This document shows, one piece after another, positions 1 to 5,260 of a DNA stretch of 5,260 nt (positions are counted from its first letter, which is position 1; the number at the start of each line of letters is the position of its first letter). Origin of the DNA: Nocardia sp. GTDB taxonomy: Bacteria > Actinomycetota > Actinomycetes > Mycobacteriales > Mycobacteriaceae. Below the pieces are notes generated by a model. It made no database searches, was not told the origin of the DNA, and worked only from the letters and a program-made list of their open reading frames with translations. The stretch is taken from contig JABFXT010000410.1 in assembly GCA_013361595.1 (NCBI GenBank), positions 1 to 5,260 on the forward strand. Reading direction: 5' to 3'. A program made the translations under genes and the position numbers.

Positions 1-506
1 CGCACCGCCCAGTTGGCTGTACCGTTCAGGAACTGGATCATCGGCTTGAACACCGCCGAGAACGCCACCATCGGCCCGGCGGTGGCGCGGGCGGTGGCCA
101 TCGGCGAGGCGATCGCGATGTTCTTCGGAACGAGTTCGCCGTAGATCATCGACAGCGAGGTCGCCAGGATCAGCGCGAGTACCAGCGATATACCGGTGAC
201 GGCGGAATCCGGGACCCCGACCAGGCCGAACAGCGGTTCGAGCAACCGAGCCAGCACGGGTTCGGCGATGTAACCGGTGATCAGTGTCGTGATGGTGATA
301 CCGAGCTGGGCGCCGGACAGCTGGAAGGACAGGGTGCGGTGTGCCTGGCGGACCGCGCGGGCCCGCACATCGCCGTCTCGGGCATGCGCTTCGACGGTAC
401 TGCGTTCCAGTGCCGTGAGCGAGAATTCCGCGGCGACGAACAACGCGGTGCCCGCGGTGAGCGCCACGAACCCGATCAGGCTGAGGACGGTGAGTGCGAC
501 GGCCAT
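1..506 (-). CDS. CNNM-domain (TlyC/HlyC/CorC-type) membrane protein, N-terminal part
   Basis: Partial gene: 168 codons are visible and the reading frame runs off the left edge. The protein resembles the N-terminal CNNM (DUF21) membrane domain of the TlyC/CorC family, which in full-length members is followed by a CBS pair and a CorC_HlyC domain; those parts would lie outside the window. Visible hallmarks are a hydrophobic N-terminal helix (about 3-26) running into AAEFSLTALERSTVE (25-39), the stretch FQLSGAQLGITITTL (61-75), a second hydrophobic segment (about 101-121) ending in the family signature GELVPK (123-128), and a third segment near 143-160. Members are linked to Mg2+ or other divalent-metal transport or efflux; 'hemolysin' is a legacy label. 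The ATG at 506 is the first start after an in-frame stop at 534-536. It is preceded by GGTGGTGAT, which differs at one base from the ideal anti-Shine-Dalgarno complement. The M. tuberculosis locus carries two such genes (Rv1842c, Rv1841c) next to guaB1, so a second copy may lie further left (inference). Confidence 0.9.
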   Translation of the reverse strand, partial: MAVALTVLSLIGFVALTAGTALFVAAEFSLTALERSTVEAHARDGDVRARAVRQAHRTLSFQLSGAQLGITITTLITGYIAEPVLARLLEPLFGLVGVPDSAVTGISLVLALILATSLSMIYGELVPKNIAIASPMATARATAGPMVAFSAVFKPMIQFLNGTANWAV

Positions 507-707
507 ATCACCACCACCCGGCGGACATCGGGATCAGCGATGTGGACAGGGCCGGATGCGGGGGGAGGGTCGTGCAGTGGAGGACGCCGGGTCTGTCACC
601 CGGCTCGATAGATGAGCCCTCCTGAGTGGCGCCCTCGGACGCGGGTGACAACTGGATCCTTTCGTCCTGACGAATACGACCGACGGTCGCCGGCGACTCT
701 CATGCTA
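507..707 (-). promoter_or_regulatory. Untranslated leader upstream of the CNNM gene, with switch-like secondary structure
   Basis: This gap between the guaB1 terminator and the CNNM start has no convincing protein gene and must hold the CNNM promoter, though I see no clear -35/-10 pair. The arms 594-602 and 642-650 (TGTCACCCG / CGGGTGACA) are perfectly complementary over 9 bp. They enclose two smaller hairpins: 603-606 with 614-617, and 622-626 with 634-638. The enclosed part therefore folds like a three-way junction. The bases 598-604 can instead pair with 586-592 (GCCGGGT / ACCCGGC, 7 bp, 5-base loop), which destroys the outer stem. A small hairpin, TTCGT/ACGAA with a 4-base loop, lies at 661-674. 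The base pairing is seen directly; a riboswitch or attenuator role is inferred. I could not match it to M-box, yybP-ykoY, ydaO, cobalamin or SAM consensus features from memory. Confidence 0.4.
586..604 (-). repeat. 7-bp hairpin competing with the long-range leader stem
   Basis: Perfect inverted repeat GCCGGGT / ACCCGGC with a 5-base loop. On the transcript toward the CNNM gene its 5' arm shares bases with the 3' arm of the 594-602/642-650 stem, so only one can form at a time. The RNA that follows is pyrimidine-rich (C-rich, few U) rather than a U-tract. It is therefore not a textbook intrinsic terminator, although actinobacterial terminators often lack a U-tail. Confidence 0.5.
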
Positions 708-739
708 CCGCGACCGTGCGCGACGGCGCACGGTCGCGG
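708..739 (-). terminator. Strong hairpin, probable transcription terminator after guaB1
   Basis: A perfect 14-bp inverted repeat (CCGCGACCGTGCGC and its complement) flanks a 4-base loop, GACG on the plus strand. It begins about 30 bases past the guaB1 stop codon. No U-run follows on the minus strand (next bases TAGCATGAG), as is common for actinobacterial terminators. The position at the end of the operon and before the leader of the next gene supports termination. The palindrome reads equally on the other strand, but no plus-strand gene was recognised on the left side. Confidence 0.75.
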
Positions 740-769
740 GGGCGGCGTCGTCCGCCGGTGTGGCCGGGC

Positions 770-3600
<2,831 letters not shown>

Positions 3601-3608
<8 letters not shown>

Positions 3609-4539
3609 GGAACAACCGGCTCAACTCGACCAGCCAGGGAATCGCGACCGCCAACGTCGGCACCACCAGAATCGCGATCGAGGCGAGATAGGCGGCGCCC
3701 GCGATGCGGAAATCGCCCAGCGGGCCGGCCAGGCGCTGGATGCGGATCAGCGTGCTGGGGCCGCCCACCGCCAGGGCGCCCTGCGGGGCGGTCGATTTCG
3801 AGCAGGCCACCAGTGCCCGGGCCAGTGGTTTGGGCCCGGTGACCTTGACCGCGGAATCGTCGGCGAGTAGTTCGATCAGTAGTTTCACCGAATCCAACGC
3901 GGATTTGCTGCGGACGAACCGGGGGAAGGCCTCGTGTGCGGCGGTGAACGCCTCGAGTACGAGATCGTGCCGGGCCCGCAGATGGGACCGTTCATGGCTG
4001 AGGATGGCGGTGAGTTCCTGCTCGTTCAGGTTGTCGAGGGTACCGGCGCTCACCACGACCCGCCGCCGCAGCCCCGGCAGGCAGTAGGCGATGGGTTCGG
4101 TGGCCGAGAGCACCCGGATATCGGCGGCGCGGCGGACCGGGCCGCTCTGATCGAGCAGATCCACCAGCATGCGGTGGTGGGCGCGGCGGCGGCGGGTGTG
4201 TACACCGACCCGGATCGAGGCGTAGACCAGGCGGGCGCCGACGAGCAGGGTCAGCATGAACACCGAAACGTAGGCCAGCCACAGCGGCAGGCCCAGCGCG
4301 TCGATCTCGTCGGTGGGCTTGGTCGTGGGCCGACCGTCGTGGCCGGGGACCAGCAGTTCGGCCGCGATGGCGAGCCCGGAACTGAACGCGCTCAGCACAG
4401 CGGCCAGCGCGATGGCCTGCCAGAGCACCAGGGCGGCACGGGGTACGCGATAGGTCCAGGTCGCTTTACTGAGCGCTTCCGGGACGGGACCGGCGAGAAG
4501 CAAGGCAAGTACGGCGAAGGCCGGTGCTGCTGCGTTCAT
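3601..4539 (-). CDS. M56-family membrane metallopeptidase (BlaR-like, lacks the penicillin sensor domain)
   Basis: 312-residue protein, close in length and sequence to M. tuberculosis Rv1845c (recalled, not searched). Hydrophobic segments lie near 4-18, 34-62, 86-108 and 281-304, predicting a polytopic membrane protein. The zinc-peptidase motif HERSH (182-186, HExxH) sits in AILSHERSHLRARHD, and LIELLADDSA (221-230) supplies the likely third ligand, Glu223. These are the marks of the M56 (BlaR1/MecR1) peptidase domain. Staphylococcal BlaR1 is near 600 residues because of a C-terminal extracytoplasmic penicillin-binding sensor; here the protein stops just after the last membrane segment, so ligand sensing must be different or indirect. 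It follows blaI by 53 bases, the usual repressor/protease pairing, and probably removes or inactivates BlaI under cell-wall stress (inference). The ATG at 4539 has only a weak purine-rich GAGCAGAG ahead. Its stop overlaps the helicase start. Confidence 0.93.
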
Positions 4540-4592
4540 CGACTCTGCTCACTGCGTTGTGGGGCCAGGGTCCGAGGTCGGTCGCGGCGGGG

Positions 4593-4967
4593 CTAGTCCT
4601 CGGTTGCTTCGAGCTTAGCGAGTGCGTCCCGCAGGGCCGCGGCCTCGTCCTTGCCGACCTGCTCCACGAAGTGCACCAGGGCCGCGGCCCGGCTACCGGC
4701 CTCGTCGGCTTGTTGTAGCGCGTCCATCATGAGACCGGCGACCAGCTCGTCGCGGGTGTGTACCGGAGCGTACCGGTGGGCGCGGTCGTCGCGACGCTGC
4801 ACCACCAGATTCTTCTTCGCGAGACGCTGCAGCACGGTCATCACCGTGGTGTACGCGAGTTCGCGGCGCGCCGACAGGGCCTCGTGCACCTGCCGGACCG
4901 TTTGTGGTTCATCGGCCGACCACAGTTGGTCCATAACCGCTTTCTCGAGCTCACCAAGTCCAGCCAT
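4593..4967 (-). CDS. blaI: BlaI/MecI/CopY-family winged-helix repressor
   Basis: 124-residue protein of the penicillinase-repressor family, closely resembling M. tuberculosis BlaI (Rv1846c), which represses blaC and other genes and is relieved on beta-lactam exposure. The N-terminal winged helix spans about 1-70: GELEKAVMDQLW (5-16), a second helix VRQVHEALS (24-32), and the recognition-helix region LAYTTVMTVLQRLAKK (37-52), with the wing RRDDRAHRYAPV (58-69). The rest is helical and should form the dimer interface (about 73-121). The protein is slightly shorter than the mycobacterial one, which has a longer C-terminal tail. The ATG at 4967 aligns with the homologous N-terminus. No spaced Shine-Dalgarno precedes it; AAGAG abuts the start codon, which fits leaderless translation from a -10 box six bases upstream. 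It is the first gene of the operon and very probably represses itself through the palindrome at 5002-5018. No beta-lactamase gene is in the window. Confidence 0.95.
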   Translation of the reverse strand: MAGLGELEKAVMDQLWSADEPQTVRQVHEALSARRELAYTTVMTVLQRLAKKNLVVQRRDDRAHRYAPVHTRDELVAGLMMDALQQADEAGSRAAALVHFVEQVGKDEAAALRDALAKLEATED

Positions 4968-4973
4968 CTCTTG

Positions 4974-4979
4974 ATTTTA
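4974..4979 (-). promoter_or_regulatory. Candidate -10 box giving a leaderless blaI transcript
   Basis: The minus strand reads TAAAAT followed by six bases (CAAGAG) and then the blaI ATG. This spacing would place the transcription start at or next to the A of the start codon, the arrangement seen in leaderless mRNAs common in Mycobacteriales. A poor -35 match (ACGGCA, 4997-5002) lies at 17-bp spacing and touches the operator. It is an inferred promoter. Confidence 0.5.
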
Positions 4980-5001
4980 CGACTACAACGACGCTGTGCC
5001 G

Positions 5002-5018
5002 TACTACAGGGTGTCGTA
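5002..5018. promoter_or_regulatory. BlaI-type operator palindrome
   Basis: TACTACA-GGG-TGTCGTA is a 7-3-7 inverted repeat with a single mismatch between the arms (TACTACA versus TACGACA). The TAC-n-AC half-site resembles the TACA/TGTA-type dyads bound by BlaI/MecI repressors. It lies 35 bases upstream of the blaI start, overlaps the edge of the possible -35 of one promoter and lies downstream of another candidate -10, so binding would block either. Two further half-sites, TACGAC and TACAAC, are in tandem at 4978-4989. Autoregulation by BlaI is inferred. Confidence 0.7.
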
Positions 5019-5260
5019 ACTGCGTGGGATAGATCATAGGCCGTGGAACACCGGAAATGCGGGATGTGTGGTGTGGGGGGCGCGACTCCCGCTGGTTCGG
5101 TGCCCGGGTCGGTAACCGGCGGGCCGCGTCCGGCGTTACCGGAACGAGGACCGCCCGCTTCGGCGCGGGCGAGGCGACGATCGGTCGTGGGTATGCGGCA
5201 TCGGTACGGGGGTCCGGGCTCGTCATCGGCTCGTTACATCCCCGTTCGCGGGAAATACTT
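5019..5260. other. Region upstream of blaI with no recognised gene
   Basis: No protein family is recognisable here. A minus-strand frame is open from the right edge and runs through the blaI start, but its residues look like low-complexity translated non-coding DNA. The other two minus frames coming in from the edge close at 5234-5236 and 5223-5225, so either could be the C-terminus of a gene lying further right. On the plus strand a frame with GTG at 5187 or ATG at 5193 is open to the edge and could begin a divergent gene. A hairpin with perfect 7-bp arms and a 6-base loop is at 5152-5171, and a weaker dyad GGTAAC/GTTACC spans 5111-5140. None can be decided from this window. Confidence 0.4.
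5033..5038 (-). promoter_or_regulatory. Alternative -10 box (TATGAT) for the blaI operon
   Basis: On the minus strand TATGAT matches the -10 consensus at five of six positions. It would start a transcript near 5026 with a leader of about 60 bases containing the operator, where bound repressor could act as a roadblock. No good -35 is seen, and the leader would lack a well-spaced ribosome binding site at blaI, so it is the weaker or a secondary choice. Confidence 0.3.

Noticed and set aside
586..650. Assignment of the leader to a known riboswitch class (M-box, yybP-ykoY, ydaO, cobalamin, fluoride)
   Set aside because: The conserved core sequences I remember for these classes are not present on either strand; only the folding potential is supported.
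3934..4596. Plus-strand frame antisense to the M56 peptidase
   Set aside because: Shadow of a gene with a clear HExxH motif and membrane segments; no recognisable protein features.
4951..5226. Minus-strand frame upstream of and overlapping blaI
   Set aside because: It covers the operator and the candidate promoter, overlaps the blaI start out of frame, and has Pro/Arg-rich sequence without family features.

Overview
The window reads as chromosomal DNA of a high-GC actinomycete. Nocardia or a close relative in Mycobacteriales is most likely, because the BlaI-type regulator, the M56 peptidase and GuaB1 all closely resemble, from memory, the Mycobacterium tuberculosis proteins Rv1846c, Rv1845c and Rv1843c. 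They also lie in the same relative order and orientation. The genus is an inference and was not tested by any search.

All five recognisable genes are on the minus strand, so the window is best read from right to left. Bases 4968-5260 are non-coding as far as I can tell. They hold a 17-bp palindrome at 5002-5018 that looks like a BlaI/MecI-type operator, plus two candidate -10 boxes. Then follow blaI (4593-4967), an M56 membrane metallopeptidase of BlaR type without a penicillin sensor domain (3601-4539), a DEAD-box RNA helicase whose start overlaps the peptidase stop by 8 bases (2259-3608), and guaB1, a GMP reductase/IMP dehydrogenase-family enzyme with CBS domains (770-2218). A perfect 14-bp hairpin at 708-739, about 30 bases after the guaB1 stop, probably ends this transcript. 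The gaps between the four genes are 53, -8 and 40 bases, so they are likely one operon under BlaI control.

To the left is a separate unit: a leader of about 200 bases able to form two mutually exclusive RNA structures (586-650), then the first 168 codons of a CNNM-domain (TlyC/CorC-type) membrane protein (1-506) that runs off the window.

Functionally, blaI and the M56 gene form a repressor/protease pair of the kind that senses beta-lactams or cell-wall stress. guaB1 belongs to purine salvage. The CNNM protein is probably a metal-ion transporter or regulator. In M. tuberculosis the slot between the M56 gene and guaB1 is held by gnd1 (6-phosphogluconate dehydrogenase); here a DEAD-box helicase sits there and gnd1 is absent. 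No wholly new system is evident. The points most worth following up are the switch-like leader before the CNNM gene, the helicase inside the BlaI-controlled operon, and the operator with its possible leaderless blaI promoter.
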